A DNA stretch of 64,000 nt, from NCBI RefSeq assembly GCF_002205645.1, contig NZ_NIOF01000013.1:107083-171082 (forward strand), read 5' to 3'. This DNA comes from Roseateles aquatilis. GTDB lineage: Bacteria > Pseudomonadota > Gammaproteobacteria > Burkholderiales > Burkholderiaceae_C. The position numbers were made by a program, and so were the translations under genes. The notes beneath the pieces were generated by a model that saw only the letters and a list, made by a program, of their open reading frames with translations, had not been told where the DNA came from and did not search any database. This document shows, piece after piece, positions 1 to 8,351 of the stretch. How positions within the stretch are numbered: position 1 is the first letter of the stretch; each line of letters begins with the position of its first letter.

Positions 1-1091
1 TGCGTGTCTCGTCGGGCTTCAAGCTGTCCGACATCAACGAGCGGCTGGCCGCCCACGGCCTGTGGTTTCCGGTCGACCTGAGCGCTGATCCGTCCATCGG
101 CGGCATGGTCGCGCACAACACCGGCGGCACGCGCATGCTGCGCTACGGCGACGTCCGCGCCAACACGCTGGCGCTGGAGGTGGTGCTCGCCGAGCCGGCG
201 GGTCAGGTCTTGCGCCTGGGGCAGGGGCTGCAGAAGGACAACTCGGCGATGGCGCTGGGGCAGCTGTTCATCGGCTCGTCCGGCAGCCTGGGACTGATCA
301 CCGAGGTCACGATCAAGCTCGCGCCGCTGCCGCGTCAGCGCGCGGTGGCGCTGGTGGCGCCGGCGTCGACGGGCGAGGTCTTCCCGCTCTACGCCGACGT
401 GATGCAGCGCTGGGGCGGGCTGGTGTCCGCCTTCGAAGGCATCAGCCGCGCGGCCCTGGAGGCCGGCCTGCACGGCCAGGACCTGGCGCGCTGGTTCGAC
501 GGCCAACTGCCGGACTACGCCATGCTGATCGAGCTCAGCAGCGAGTTGCCGGCCGAGCAGTTGGCGCTGAATGAGTTGCTGCAGGGCTGGCTCGAAGGCG
601 AGTTCGAGTCCGGCCGCGTGCGTGATGCCGTGCTGGACGCCGACGAGGCCATCTGGGGCTTGCGCCACCGCATCAGCGAAGGGCTGCGGGTGCGGGGCAA
701 GGTGATCGGGCTCGACCTCTCGCTGCCGCGCCGGCATTTCATGGCTTTCCGCGAGCGCGGGGCCGCGTGGCTCGCCACGCATTTCCCGCAGGTCGAGCTG
801 GCCGACTTCGGCCACCTGGGCGACGGCGGCATGCACTTCAACATGGTGTGGCCGCTGTCGGCCGGAGCGCTGAGCGCCGGGCAAGAACTGACCCTCCGCG
901 AGGGCCTGTACGCCTTGGTCGCCGAGCTGGGCGGCTCCATCAGCGCGGAGCACGGCGTGGGACCGCAACTGCAAGCGGCGTACCGGGCGCATTGGGGGCG
1001 GGTCGAGCCGGGCGTCCTGGACTGGGCGAGGCGCGTACAGCTGGTGTGGGATCCGCACGGACGAATGGGTCAAGTGGATTGGGGCCCATAA
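1..1091 (+). CDS. FAD-linked oxidase (D-2-hydroxyacid dehydrogenase type), 5' end outside window
   Basis: Flavoprotein of the FAD-linked oxidase family (glycolate oxidase GlcD, D-lactate and D-2-hydroxyglutarate dehydrogenases), which oxidises a D-2-hydroxyacid using FAD. The frame is already open at base 3, so the gene starts before the window and about 362 codons are visible. The first ~110 residues are the end of the PCMH-type FAD-binding domain, with SIGGMVAHNTGG and GSSGSLGLITEV. The rest is the FAD-oxidase C-terminal domain with GHLGDGGMHFN, matching the family's GHxGDGNxH metal/substrate motif with the Asn replaced by Gly, and ISAEHGVG near the end. The substrate cannot be told from sequence. 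It ends at a TAA about 80 bases before the tRNA gene. Family assignment is firm. Confidence 0.85.
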   Translation, partial: RVSSGFKLSDINERLAAHGLWFPVDLSADPSIGGMVAHNTGGTRMLRYGDVRANTLALEVVLAEPAGQVLRLGQGLQKDNSAMALGQLFIGSSGSLGLITEVTIKLAPLPRQRAVALVAPASTGEVFPLYADVMQRWGGLVSAFEGISRAALEAGLHGQDLARWFDGQLPDYAMLIELSSELPAEQLALNELLQGWLEGEFESGRVRDAVLDADEAIWGLRHRISEGLRVRGKVIGLDLSLPRRHFMAFRERGAAWLATHFPQVELADFGHLGDGGMHFNMVWPLSAGALSAGQELTLREGLYALVAELGGSISAEHGVGPQLQAAYRAHWGRVEPGVLDWARRVQLVWDPHGRMGQVDWGP

Positions 1092-1171
1092 ATCGTTTGG
1101 CAACTCGCGAACTTATGCTACAGTCCAATTCTTCGCTGCAACGCAAGTTGTGACGGAGACAAATCCTGAAA

Positions 1172-1256
<85 letters not shown>

Positions 1257-1262
1257 AATCTG

Positions 1263-1287
1263 AAAAGCCGGCTTCAAGCCGGCTTTT
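1263..1287 (+). terminator. Rho-independent terminator after tRNA-Leu
   Basis: A near-perfect hairpin AAAAGCCGGCTT/AAGCCGGCTTTT separated by CA, starting 7 bases after the tRNA CCA end and ending in TTTT. Its symmetry would let it act on both strands. Confidence 0.85.
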
Positions 1288-1307
1288 CTCATTCTGAGGC
1301 CCAGGAA

Positions 1308-1364
1308 GTGATGTCCGAGGGACATCACGGGGGACTCGAATGGTTTGGACGGGACGTCCAAACC
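1308..1364. repeat. Pair of perfect inverted repeats downstream of tRNA-Leu
   Basis: Two perfect stem-loops lie 13 bases apart. The first has a 9-bp stem, GTGATGTCC/GGACATCAC, with a 3-base loop (1308-1328). The second has a 10-bp stem, GGTTTGGACG/CGTCCAAACC, with a 3-base loop (1342-1364). Neither is followed by a T-run, so they are not simple terminators. They may be operators, cruciforms or remnants of a small element next to the tRNA. Confidence 0.6.
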
Positions 1365-1383
1365 GGGGGCGCGCTGGCGTGAC

Positions 1384-1397
1384 CGAGTCCTCTCCTG
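1384..1397 (+). repeat. Direct repeat of the tRNA-Leu 3' arm (att-like)
   Basis: The 14 bases CGAGTCCTCTCCTG repeat exactly the tRNA-Leu T-arm/acceptor segment at 1236-1249, 148 bases downstream. Copies of a tRNA 3' end are typical of integrase attachment sites, but no integrase lies between or near them. If real, this is a residual attachment site or a scar. Confidence 0.45.
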
Positions 1398-1505
1398 CGG
1401 GCGGCCTCGTCGGCGTGGTGTCTTCTCTCACAAGAGCTTGCTCACGAGCGCCCCGTCGAGACGCCCCGCGCATGTGGCACAGTCGAGCGACCACTCCCCC
1501 GCGCC

Positions 1506-2570
1506 ATGCCGCCACCGAAACCCGCCACCATCATCGACGTCGCGCGCGAAGCCGGCGTGTCGATCAAGACCGTCTCGCGGGTCCTGAACCAGGAGCCCGG
1601 CGTCCACACCGAAACCCGCGAGCAGGTCCTGAAGGTCGTCGCCGACCTCAAGTACCGCCCGAAGCAATCCGCCCGCAGCCTCGCGGGGGGGCGGTCCTTC
1701 CTCATCGGCCTGCTGTACTACGACCCGTCCGCCGCCTTCGTCGGCGGCGTTCAGCAGGGCGCCACGCTGCGCTGCCGCGAGGCCGGCTACCACCTCGTCG
1801 TCGAGTCCCTGCACAACGACGCGCCCGATCTGCCGATGCAGGTCGACCGCATGGTCTCCGCGCTGCGTCCGGACGGCATGATCCTCACGCCGCCGCTGTG
1901 CGACAACCCGCAGGTGCTGAGCGCCCTGCGCGACAGCCAGACCCCCTGCGTGCTGATCTCCCCCGCCGCGGACAACCCCGACCACCCGAGCGTCCGCATG
2001 GACGACATCCATGCCGCCGAGGAGATCACCAACCTGCTGATCAGCCTGGGCCACACGCGCATCGCGATCATCAAGGGCGCGAAGGAGCAGGTCGCGTCCA
2101 AGCGCCGCTACCAGGGCTACCTGGCCGCGCTGAAATCGCACCGCATCGCGCTGGACAAGGATTTGGTCGTGCAGGGCGACTTCACCTTCGACACCGGCGT
2201 CGAGGCCGCCTATCAGTTGCTGAGCCGTCGCCAGCGCCCCACCGCCGTCTTCGCCAGCAACGACGAGATGGCGCTGGGCGTGCTGGCCGCCGCGCAGCGC
2301 CTGGGCCTGGCGGTGCCGGGCGACCTGTCCATCGCCGGCTTCGACGACACGCCCGCCGCGGCGCGCGTCTGGCCGCCGCTGACGACGGTGCGGCAACCGA
2401 TGGACGACATGGCCCGCGCGGCCGTCGACCTGCTGGTGGGGGCGCCCCGCGATGCCGGCGCCGCGACCGAGGCGGCGCCCATTCACCGTGTGCTGCCGCA
2501 CGAGCTCATCGTGCGCGACTCCACCGCGGCGCTCGGCGCCAAGAACACGGCGCGGCCCAAACGCGCCTGA
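1506..2570 (+). CDS. LacI-family transcriptional regulator of the glucoside locus
   Basis: A 354-residue repressor of the LacI/GalR family. Residues 6-30 hold the N-terminal helix-turn-helix (IIDVAREAGVSIKTVSRVLN). The rest is a periplasmic-binding-protein-like sugar-sensing domain, with typical segments such as VFASNDEMALG and IAGFDDTPAA. It lies beside the halogenase, TonB receptor, ABC transporter, GH1 glucosidase and glucokinase genes. Two palindromes of LacI-operator type (4396-4409 and 4420-4433) overlap the divergent promoters of that locus, so it most likely represses uptake and hydrolysis genes until a glucoside or its product binds. The effector is inferred. It converges with the halogenase gene, with 93 bases between the stops. 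Confidence 0.9.
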   Translation: MPPPKPATIIDVAREAGVSIKTVSRVLNQEPGVHTETREQVLKVVADLKYRPKQSARSLAGGRSFLIGLLYYDPSAAFVGGVQQGATLRCREAGYHLVVESLHNDAPDLPMQVDRMVSALRPDGMILTPPLCDNPQVLSALRDSQTPCVLISPAADNPDHPSVRMDDIHAAEEITNLLISLGHTRIAIIKGAKEQVASKRRYQGYLAALKSHRIALDKDLVVQGDFTFDTGVEAAYQLLSRRQRPTAVFASNDEMALGVLAAAQRLGLAVPGDLSIAGFDDTPAAARVWPPLTTVRQPMDDMARAAVDLLVGAPRDAGAATEAAPIHRVLPHELIVRDSTAALGAKNTARPKRA

Positions 2571-2663
2571 TCCGAGCCGGAGGCGCGTCTGGCGCTCGCA
2601 TCACGGGCGCCTGGACGAGCGCCCGATCCGAGCTCCCGGTTTCGATGTGCGCCGAAGCCGCGC

Positions 2664-4232
2664 TCAAGCGGCCTGCGTCGCCGCGCTCTTCATGCCGGCG
2701 CGCGCCAGCATCTGCTCGATCAACGCGCGATGCGGCGGCAGATCCCGCAGCGCATGGGCGCCGAGTTGCGCGATGGCCTGGAACTCACGCCGTGCCTCGT
2801 CCGCGCGGGTCAGCGCCGCGGTCGCCGCGCCCAGGTCGGTTTTGAATTCCATCCCGTACAGCACGTACTGCCAGCTCGCCGGCAGGTACATCTCGACGTC
2901 CGTGATGAAGTCCAGGCGCTGCGGCGGCCGCGCGCGCCACATCGCGAGCTTGTCCGTCAGCGTGCCGGTCCAACTGGACGGATCCGCGTTGTCCCGCCAG
3001 AACGCCGAGTCCCGCCGCTGCGTCAGCGCGTAGTGCATCTTGATGAAGTCGACGATGCGCACGTAGCGCTCGCGCATGAATGCGTTGAAGTGCCGGGCCG
3101 CCGGGCCCATATCGCCGTTGAACGGGAACAGTTGGCCGATCAGGTAGGCGGCCGTCTCGATCAAGCCGATGCCGGATGATTCCAGCGGTTCGAGGAAGCC
3201 GCCCGACAGTCCCACCGCCACGCAGTTGTGTGTCCACTGCGTCTCGCGATAGCCGACGTTGAGCGTCAGCTTGCGCGGCGTGAGCGCATCGCCGGCCGGG
3301 CCGACGTAGCGGCGCAGCACGCGCTCCGCGTCGTCGTCGTCGCAGTGGCGGCTGCTGTAGACGTGACCGATGCCGCGGCGCTCCTGCAGGCCGATGTCCC
3401 AGATCCAGCCATGCTGCCGGGCGCTCGCGATCGTGCATGACGCGATCGGCGCATCCGGCCGTCCGTAGGGCACCTGCATCGCCAACGCGCGGTCGACGAA
3501 GAGCACGTCGTTCAGCGGCTTGAACGGCGAGCCCATCGCCTCGCCGATCAGGCGGGCACGGAAGCCGCTGCAATCGATGTAGAGATCGGCCGTCAGCGCG
3601 CCGGCCTCGCGCGTGTGCACCGTGGCGATCGCGCCGCGCTCGTCGAGGTCCACGCGGTCCACCGTCGCCAGCACCCGCTTCACGCCCAGCGACTGGCCGT
3701 GCTCCGCCAGCAGCGCCGCGAACCGGCCCGCGTCGAAGTGATAGGCGTAGTTCAGCGGGCCAACGAAGTCCCCGTCCACCGCGCGCTTGGGCCCGTGGCG
3801 CGCATCGACCACCGCCTTCTGCAGCGTCACCGCGTCCGCGAAGGCCCGGCCCGCGCCGGCTTCGCCGCGCAGCCAGTAGGGCAGCAGCTCCGGCGCGCCC
3901 GGTCGCTGGCTGGGCTGGCTGAACGGATGGAAGTAGTGGTCATGCCCCGGCGTACCTTCGGGCCGCACCCAATGGTCGAAGCGGATGCCCTGCTTGAAGG
4001 TCGCCGAGCACGCTTCCAGGAAGCGCGCCTCGCCGATGCCGATCGCCGACAAGGTGCCGCGGATCGAGGGAAAGGTGCCTTCGCCGACGCCGATGATGCC
4101 GATGTCGCTGGACTCGACCAGCGTGATGCGCACCCCGCCGCGGGCGGTGCCGAGCTGCTTCGCGAGGAAGGCTGCCGTGAGCCAGCCGGCCGTGCCGCCG
4201 CCGACGATGAGAACGTCCTGGATGGGGTTCAT
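2664..4232 (-). CDS. Flavin-dependent (tryptophan-type) halogenase family protein
   Basis: Member of the PrnA/RebH-type flavin-dependent halogenase family, which uses reduced FAD, O2 and halide to make hypohalous acid held on a lysine. The start at 4232 is chosen because AGGAGA lies 10 bases upstream and the FAD-binding motif GGGTAGW follows at residues 11-17; this gives 522 residues. The catalytic lysine is present (K80 in ATFKQGIRF), as is the glutamate of EPLESSGIG. The WxWxIP motif appears as WIWDIG, with Pro replaced by Gly. No flavin reductase is adjacent. It is transcribed divergently from the TonB receptor, from a promoter that carries one of the two LacI-type operators. Similar halogenase-like genes beside TonB receptors are known in Xanthomonas and Caulobacter relatives, mostly with unknown substrates. 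Free tryptophan need not be the substrate. Confidence 0.85.
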   Translation of the reverse strand: MNPIQDVLIVGGGTAGWLTAAFLAKQLGTARGGVRITLVESSDIGIIGVGEGTFPSIRGTLSAIGIGEARFLEACSATFKQGIRFDHWVRPEGTPGHDHYFHPFSQPSQRPGAPELLPYWLRGEAGAGRAFADAVTLQKAVVDARHGPKRAVDGDFVGPLNYAYHFDAGRFAALLAEHGQSLGVKRVLATVDRVDLDERGAIATVHTREAGALTADLYIDCSGFRARLIGEAMGSPFKPLNDVLFVDRALAMQVPYGRPDAPIASCTIASARQHGWIWDIGLQERRGIGHVYSSRHCDDDDAERVLRRYVGPAGDALTPRKLTLNVGYRETQWTHNCVAVGLSGGFLEPLESSGIGLIETAAYLIGQLFPFNGDMGPAARHFNAFMRERYVRIVDFIKMHYALTQRRDSAFWRDNADPSSWTGTLTDKLAMWRARPPQRLDFITDVEMYLPASWQYVLYGMEFKTDLGAATAALTRADEARREFQAIAQLGAHALRDLPPHRALIEQMLARAGMKSAATQAA

Positions 4233-4379
4233 GTCCGCTTGTCTCCTGTGATGACGAGGACGGCTTTTCCCTGCCGCCTTGCGCGCGTCGGGTGGCCCGC
4301 CCGACCTTGAGGGCAAACCCTTGATCGCCCAGGAGTCCGATGGATACGGGGATCCCGGCCGTAGCCCGACTACGGGTAA

Positions 4380-4410
4380 ATGATAGTGCGTGAAATGACA
4401 ACGATGTCAA
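4380..4410 (-). promoter_or_regulatory. Promoter of the halogenase gene
   Basis: On the minus strand a perfect TTGACA -35 box (4405-4410) is followed, after 19 bases, by TATCAT (4380-4385). The -35 lies inside operator 4396-4409, so repressor binding would block it. It is about 150 bases before the halogenase start. Confidence 0.6.
4396..4409. promoter_or_regulatory. LacI-type operator O1
   Basis: TGACAACGATGTCA is a 14-bp palindrome with one mismatched position and the central CG expected of LacI/GalR-family sites. It covers the -35 box of the leftward halogenase promoter. Its centre is 24 bp from that of O2. Confidence 0.75.
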
Positions 4411-4418
4411 TCTTCGCG

Positions 4419-4448
4419 TTGACAACGTTGTCATCGACTGACTACGAT
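4419..4448 (+). promoter_or_regulatory. Promoter of the TonB receptor/glucoside operon
   Basis: A perfect TTGACA (4419-4424), an 18-base spacer and TACGAT (4443-4448). The -35 is embedded in operator O2. Transcription would start near 4455, leaving a leader of about 125 bases before the receptor start. Confidence 0.65.
4420..4433. promoter_or_regulatory. LacI-type operator O2
   Basis: TGACAACGTTGTCA is a perfect 14-bp palindrome centred on CG. It overlaps the -35 box of the rightward promoter. With O1 it forms a paired site, about two helical turns apart, that could repress both directions at once. Confidence 0.8.
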
Positions 4449-4579
4449 GTACTCAAACTACAAGATCAACGTCGGGACACGTCGCGATCATCACCGCCAC
4501 GAGCGGAAGATTCCCGCGACGTCGACGACGGCCGAAGTCGGTACAGAGCTTTGATTCGAAGAGCCCACCAGGAGACAAC

Positions 4580-7021
4580 ATGACTGATCGCCCCTTCCGC
4601 CGGCCGCGTCCCGGCCTGGCCACGCCCGTCCAGATCGCCGTCCTCGCCTTGATGACCGGTGCCGCGTACGCCCAATCCACCCCGGCCCCGGCGCCCGCGC
4701 CGCAGGCGGAGAACTCGCCGGCCGCCACCGCCGCGGACGGCAAGGAGTCCAAGGCGCTGCCGCAGGTCGTGGTGACCGCGACCAAGCGCAGCACCTCGCT
4801 GCAGAAGACCCCGATCGCGGTGACCGCGATCAGCTCGTCCACGCTGGACGACGCGCATGTGACCAACATGCTCGACGTCTTCAACCTCGTGCCCAGCATG
4901 CAGGGCACGGGGCAGGGCGACCACGGCATCGTCAGCATCACGATGCGCGGCATCGGCAACGACTCGGCCAAGACCGAGTACGCCGATCCGGAGGTCGCGC
5001 TGTTCGTCGACGGCGTCTTCGCGCCGCGCCCCGAGGGCGCCGCGACGATGCTCTTCGATCTCGACGGCATCGAGGTCCTGCGCGGACCGCAGGGCACGCT
5101 GTGGGGCCGCAACTCCACCGTCGGCACCATCAACATGAAGACCGCCAAGCCGGTCTTGAAGGACAACTCCGGCTACGTGGAAGGCGGCGTCGGCAGCTAC
5201 AACCGCATGGGCGTCAAGGGCGCGATCAACATCCCGCTGGGCGACACGGCGGCGATGCGCGTGGCCTTCATCCACGAGCAGCACGACGGCTACGTCGACT
5301 ACCAGAAGCCCACGCAGTACACGCTGGCCCAGCAGCAGACCGCCTATGCCGCGTCCAACGGCGGCAGCCTGACCGGCTTCCAGCCGATCAACTACAACCT
5401 CTTCGTCACCGGTGGACCGAAGTACAACGCGCAGGACCAGACCGCCGCGCGCCTGAGCTTCCTGTGGAAGCCGAGCGAGCAGTTCCGCTGGGATGTCTCG
5501 GTGGAGCAGTTCGCCGACCGCGGCACGCCGTCGATGAGCCTGATGCAGACGCCGCGCTCGGGCGAGAAGCTCTGGTCGGCGTTGATCGACACCGCGCCTT
5601 CGCTCAAGCGGGACTCCACGTCCATCCGCAGTCGCATGGAGTACGACCTCGGCGGCATGGCGCTGGCCTACGTCGCGGGCTACACGCACTTCAAGGGCTC
5701 GGGCACCTACGACCAGGACTTCGGCGTCAACATGCCGACCAGCTTCACCACCGGCGCGACGCACCAGGAGGACAACACCGTCTGGACCAGCTACCGCAGC
5801 CAGAGCCATGAGCTGACGCTGCAGAGCACCGCGAAGCAGACGGTGGACTGGGTGCTGGGCCTGTACTACGCCGCCGAGGACAACGGCATCCGCTTCGACA
5901 TCCCGATCGTGAACGGCACCCAGCAGGGCACGATCAACTGGGCGGGATCGTTCATCCAGCCCAAGGAGACGGTCGACTCCAAGGCCGTCTTCGGCCAGGC
6001 GACCTGGAACGTCAACGACGCGCTGCACCTCACCGGCGGCCTGCGCTACACCCACGACGATCGCAAGAACATCGGCGGCCGCGGCTGGTTCTGGGCCGCC
6101 AATCCCAACGCGCCGCAGATCCCGCTGAACGCGACGATCGATCCGACCGATCCGGCCAACGGCTACACCGCCGGCAACATCAACGACGCGCACTACACCG
6201 GCGGCAAGACCACCTGGCTGGCCCGCGCCACCTACGACCTGAGCAAGACCGCGATGGCCTACGCCAGCGTGTCCACCGGCTACAAGTCCGGCGGCTCCGG
6301 CGACGGCGGCCTGCACTACGGGCCCGAGTCGCTGACCAACTACGAGGTCGGCTACAAGACCACGCTGTGGGACGGCCGCATGACCTTCAACGTCAGCGCG
6401 TATCACATGAAGTTCCGGGACTTCCAGTTCAGCGCGCCGGTCATCGTCAACGGCAACCGCCAATTCGCATACAGCAACGCCGAGGGCGCGAAGGTCTCCG
6501 GCGTCGAGATCGAGAGCTCCCTCCTGGTCACCAACGACGACAAGCTGATGGTGTCGGCGGCGTACACGAAGACCAAACTCGGCGCGCTGGTGGCGGCGTC
6601 CAACGACTATGCGCTGCCGGTCTGCTTCGACGCCGCGCTGGGCGGCAACTGCCTGAACGTCACCGGCAACGAGCTGCCGCACGCGCCGAAATTCGCGCTG
6701 CAGCTGATGTACGAGCACACCTTCCCGCTGTCCAACGGCGACACCATCGCGCCGCGCATCAGCTTCCACTACCAGACGGCCAACTGGCTGTCGGTCTTCA
6801 ACCTCGGCGACGGGGACCGTCAGAAGGCGTACTCGACGGCCGACATCAGCCTGCGCTACGTGTCGAAGAAGAACTGGTACGTGGACGCCTTCGTGCGCAA
6901 CGTCTCGGACGAGAAGATCAAGACCAGCGCGGGCAGCTCCGGTGCCTTCGCCAACGCGATCTGGACCGCCCAGTACGCCGCGCCGCGGACCTTCGGCGTC
7001 AACGCCGGCTACAACTTCTGA
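4580..7021 (+). CDS. TonB-dependent outer-membrane receptor
   Basis: An 813-residue TonB-dependent receptor that imports a ligand across the outer membrane using TonB/ExbBD energy. It has a signal peptide ending near residue 31 (GAAYAQ), then a Pro/Ala linker and the TonB-box/plug start (LPQVVVTATKR, plug to about residue 190). The barrel ends in the family's terminal aromatic residue (AGYNF). The start is supported by AGGAGAC 4-10 bases upstream. It is the first gene of the rightward glucoside operon, and the next gene begins after one base. The context suggests the ligand is an oligosaccharide or aryl glucoside, perhaps too large for the porin. Regulation is predicted through operator O2. 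Confidence 0.93.
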   Translation: MTDRPFRRPRPGLATPVQIAVLALMTGAAYAQSTPAPAPAPQAENSPAATAADGKESKALPQVVVTATKRSTSLQKTPIAVTAISSSTLDDAHVTNMLDVFNLVPSMQGTGQGDHGIVSITMRGIGNDSAKTEYADPEVALFVDGVFAPRPEGAATMLFDLDGIEVLRGPQGTLWGRNSTVGTINMKTAKPVLKDNSGYVEGGVGSYNRMGVKGAINIPLGDTAAMRVAFIHEQHDGYVDYQKPTQYTLAQQQTAYAASNGGSLTGFQPINYNLFVTGGPKYNAQDQTAARLSFLWKPSEQFRWDVSVEQFADRGTPSMSLMQTPRSGEKLWSALIDTAPSLKRDSTSIRSRMEYDLGGMALAYVAGYTHFKGSGTYDQDFGVNMPTSFTTGATHQEDNTVWTSYRSQSHELTLQSTAKQTVDWVLGLYYAAEDNGIRFDIPIVNGTQQGTINWAGSFIQPKETVDSKAVFGQATWNVNDALHLTGGLRYTHDDRKNIGGRGWFWAANPNAPQIPLNATIDPTDPANGYTAGNINDAHYTGGKTTWLARATYDLSKTAMAYASVSTGYKSGGSGDGGLHYGPESLTNYEVGYKTTLWDGRMTFNVSAYHMKFRDFQFSAPVIVNGNRQFAYSNAEGAKVSGVEIESSLLVTNDDKLMVSAAYTKTKLGALVAASNDYALPVCFDAALGGNCLNVTGNELPHAPKFALQLMYEHTFPLSNGDTIAPRISFHYQTANWLSVFNLGDGDRQKAYSTADISLRYVSKKNWYVDAFVRNVSDEKIKTSAGSSGAFANAIWTAQYAAPRTFGVNAGYNF

Positions 7022-7022
7022 C

Positions 7023-8339
7023 GTGAGCCGAGGCCCCGCGATCGACCGGCGATCGGCGGCCCGCGCGCTGCTGGCGGCCGGGATCGCGGCCGCCGTGCCG
7101 GGCGTGATCGCCCAGCCGGCGGGATCGATCCCAGGACCGGGAGAACGGCCGGCGACGCGCACGCCGCTGCGCGTCGCCACCTTTCCCGACCTGGACCGCG
7201 CCGCCATCGCCGCGGCGCCGCGCTGGCGCGCGCTTCATCCGGATGTCGAGCTGAAGATCCTGGCCATGCAGTACGCCGACCATCACCTGTCGATGACGAC
7301 CGCCCTGGCGACCGGTTCCGGCCTGCCGGACGTGATGGCGATCGACCTGCGGCACATCGGCAAGTTCGTCGGTTCCGGCGGCTTCGTCGATCTGAACCCG
7401 CCGCCGTATGACGTCGCGTCGCGTGCGGGCGAGTACGTCCGCTACGCGATGGCGCAGGGGCGGGACGCACGCGGCGCGCAGGTGGCGATCCCCGCCGACA
7501 TCGGGCCCGGCACGCTGATCTACCGCAAGGACGTTCTCGACAAGGCCGGCGTGAGCGAGACCGAGATCACCCGCGACTGGGACGCCTATCTGGCCGCCGG
7601 CCAACGCATCCGGAAGACGACCGGGGCGTACCTGATGACCGATGCCGCCGACCTGCGCGACATCGCGTTGCGGCAGGGGCTGCAGGATGGCGAGGGCCTG
7701 TACTTCGACGCGGACGGGCGCGTGCTGGTCGACTCGGCGCGCTTCCGCCATGCGTTCGAGCTCGGCCGCGCCGCGCGCCGGGCGGGGCTGGACGCGCGCG
7801 CGGTGGCGTGGACCAACGACTGGGCGGCGGGCTTCAAGCAGGGCCGCATCGCGACGCAGATGATGGGCGCCTGGCTGGTCGGCCAGCTGCGCAATTGGAT
7901 CGCGCCGGCGACGGCCGGCCTGTGGCGCTCGGCGCCGCTGCCCGGCGGCGTGCTGGCCGCCTACGGCGGCTCGTTCTACGCGATCCCGAAGAAGGCCGCC
8001 AACAAGGCCGCGGCCTGGGACTTCATCCGCCTGATGACGGCGGATCCGCACGTGCAGCTCGAATCGCTCAAGGTGCTGGACAGCTTCCCCGCGCTGCTGT
8101 CGGTGCATGGCGATCCGGTGATGGACGAGCCGATCGCCTTCCTCGGCGGTCAGCGCGCGCGCCAACTGTGGCGCGACACCGCGCGGCGCATCCCCGCCAT
8201 CCCGGTCAATCGCTTCGACGCCATCGCGACGCAGATCATCCGCGACGAGTTCGAGAAGGTCGTCGCGCGCGGCAAGGACATCGGGGAGGCGCTCAAGGAT
8301 GCGCGCCGCCTCATCGAGCGCCGCGCGCGCCGCCGCTGA
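7023..8339 (+). CDS. Sugar ABC transporter substrate-binding protein
   Basis: Extracellular solute-binding protein of the MalE/UgpB type, feeding a sugar to the two permeases that follow. I chose the GTG at 7023, one base after the receptor stop, which gives 438 residues and an N-terminus with twin arginines (DRRSAARALLAAG) then a hydrophobic stretch and an A-x-A-like cleavage region, possibly a Tat-type signal. An ATG in the same frame at 6942 lies inside the receptor gene and is unlikely. No lipobox is visible. The C-terminal half shows the usual GGSFYAIPKKAANK and AWDFIRLMT segments. Coupled translation from the receptor gene is likely because no strong ribosome site is seen. Confidence 0.88.
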   Translation: MSRGPAIDRRSAARALLAAGIAAAVPGVIAQPAGSIPGPGERPATRTPLRVATFPDLDRAAIAAAPRWRALHPDVELKILAMQYADHHLSMTTALATGSGLPDVMAIDLRHIGKFVGSGGFVDLNPPPYDVASRAGEYVRYAMAQGRDARGAQVAIPADIGPGTLIYRKDVLDKAGVSETEITRDWDAYLAAGQRIRKTTGAYLMTDAADLRDIALRQGLQDGEGLYFDADGRVLVDSARFRHAFELGRAARRAGLDARAVAWTNDWAAGFKQGRIATQMMGAWLVGQLRNWIAPATAGLWRSAPLPGGVLAAYGGSFYAIPKKAANKAAAWDFIRLMTADPHVQLESLKVLDSFPALLSVHGDPVMDEPIAFLGGQRARQLWRDTARRIPAIPVNRFDAIATQIIRDEFEKVVARGKDIGEALKDARRLIERRARRR

Positions 8340-8351
8340 GGGAGCCGCCCG

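Noticed and set aside
2591..2623. Possible terminator between lacI-type and halogenase genes
   Set aside because: An 8-bp stem with a 17-base loop and no T-run; too weak to call.
4466..7207. Leftward open frame of over 900 codons opposite the TonB receptor
   Set aside because: It is antisense to a clear receptor gene. GC-rich DNA leaves long stop-free antisense frames; its composition (Arg/Val/Gly/His-rich) matches no family.
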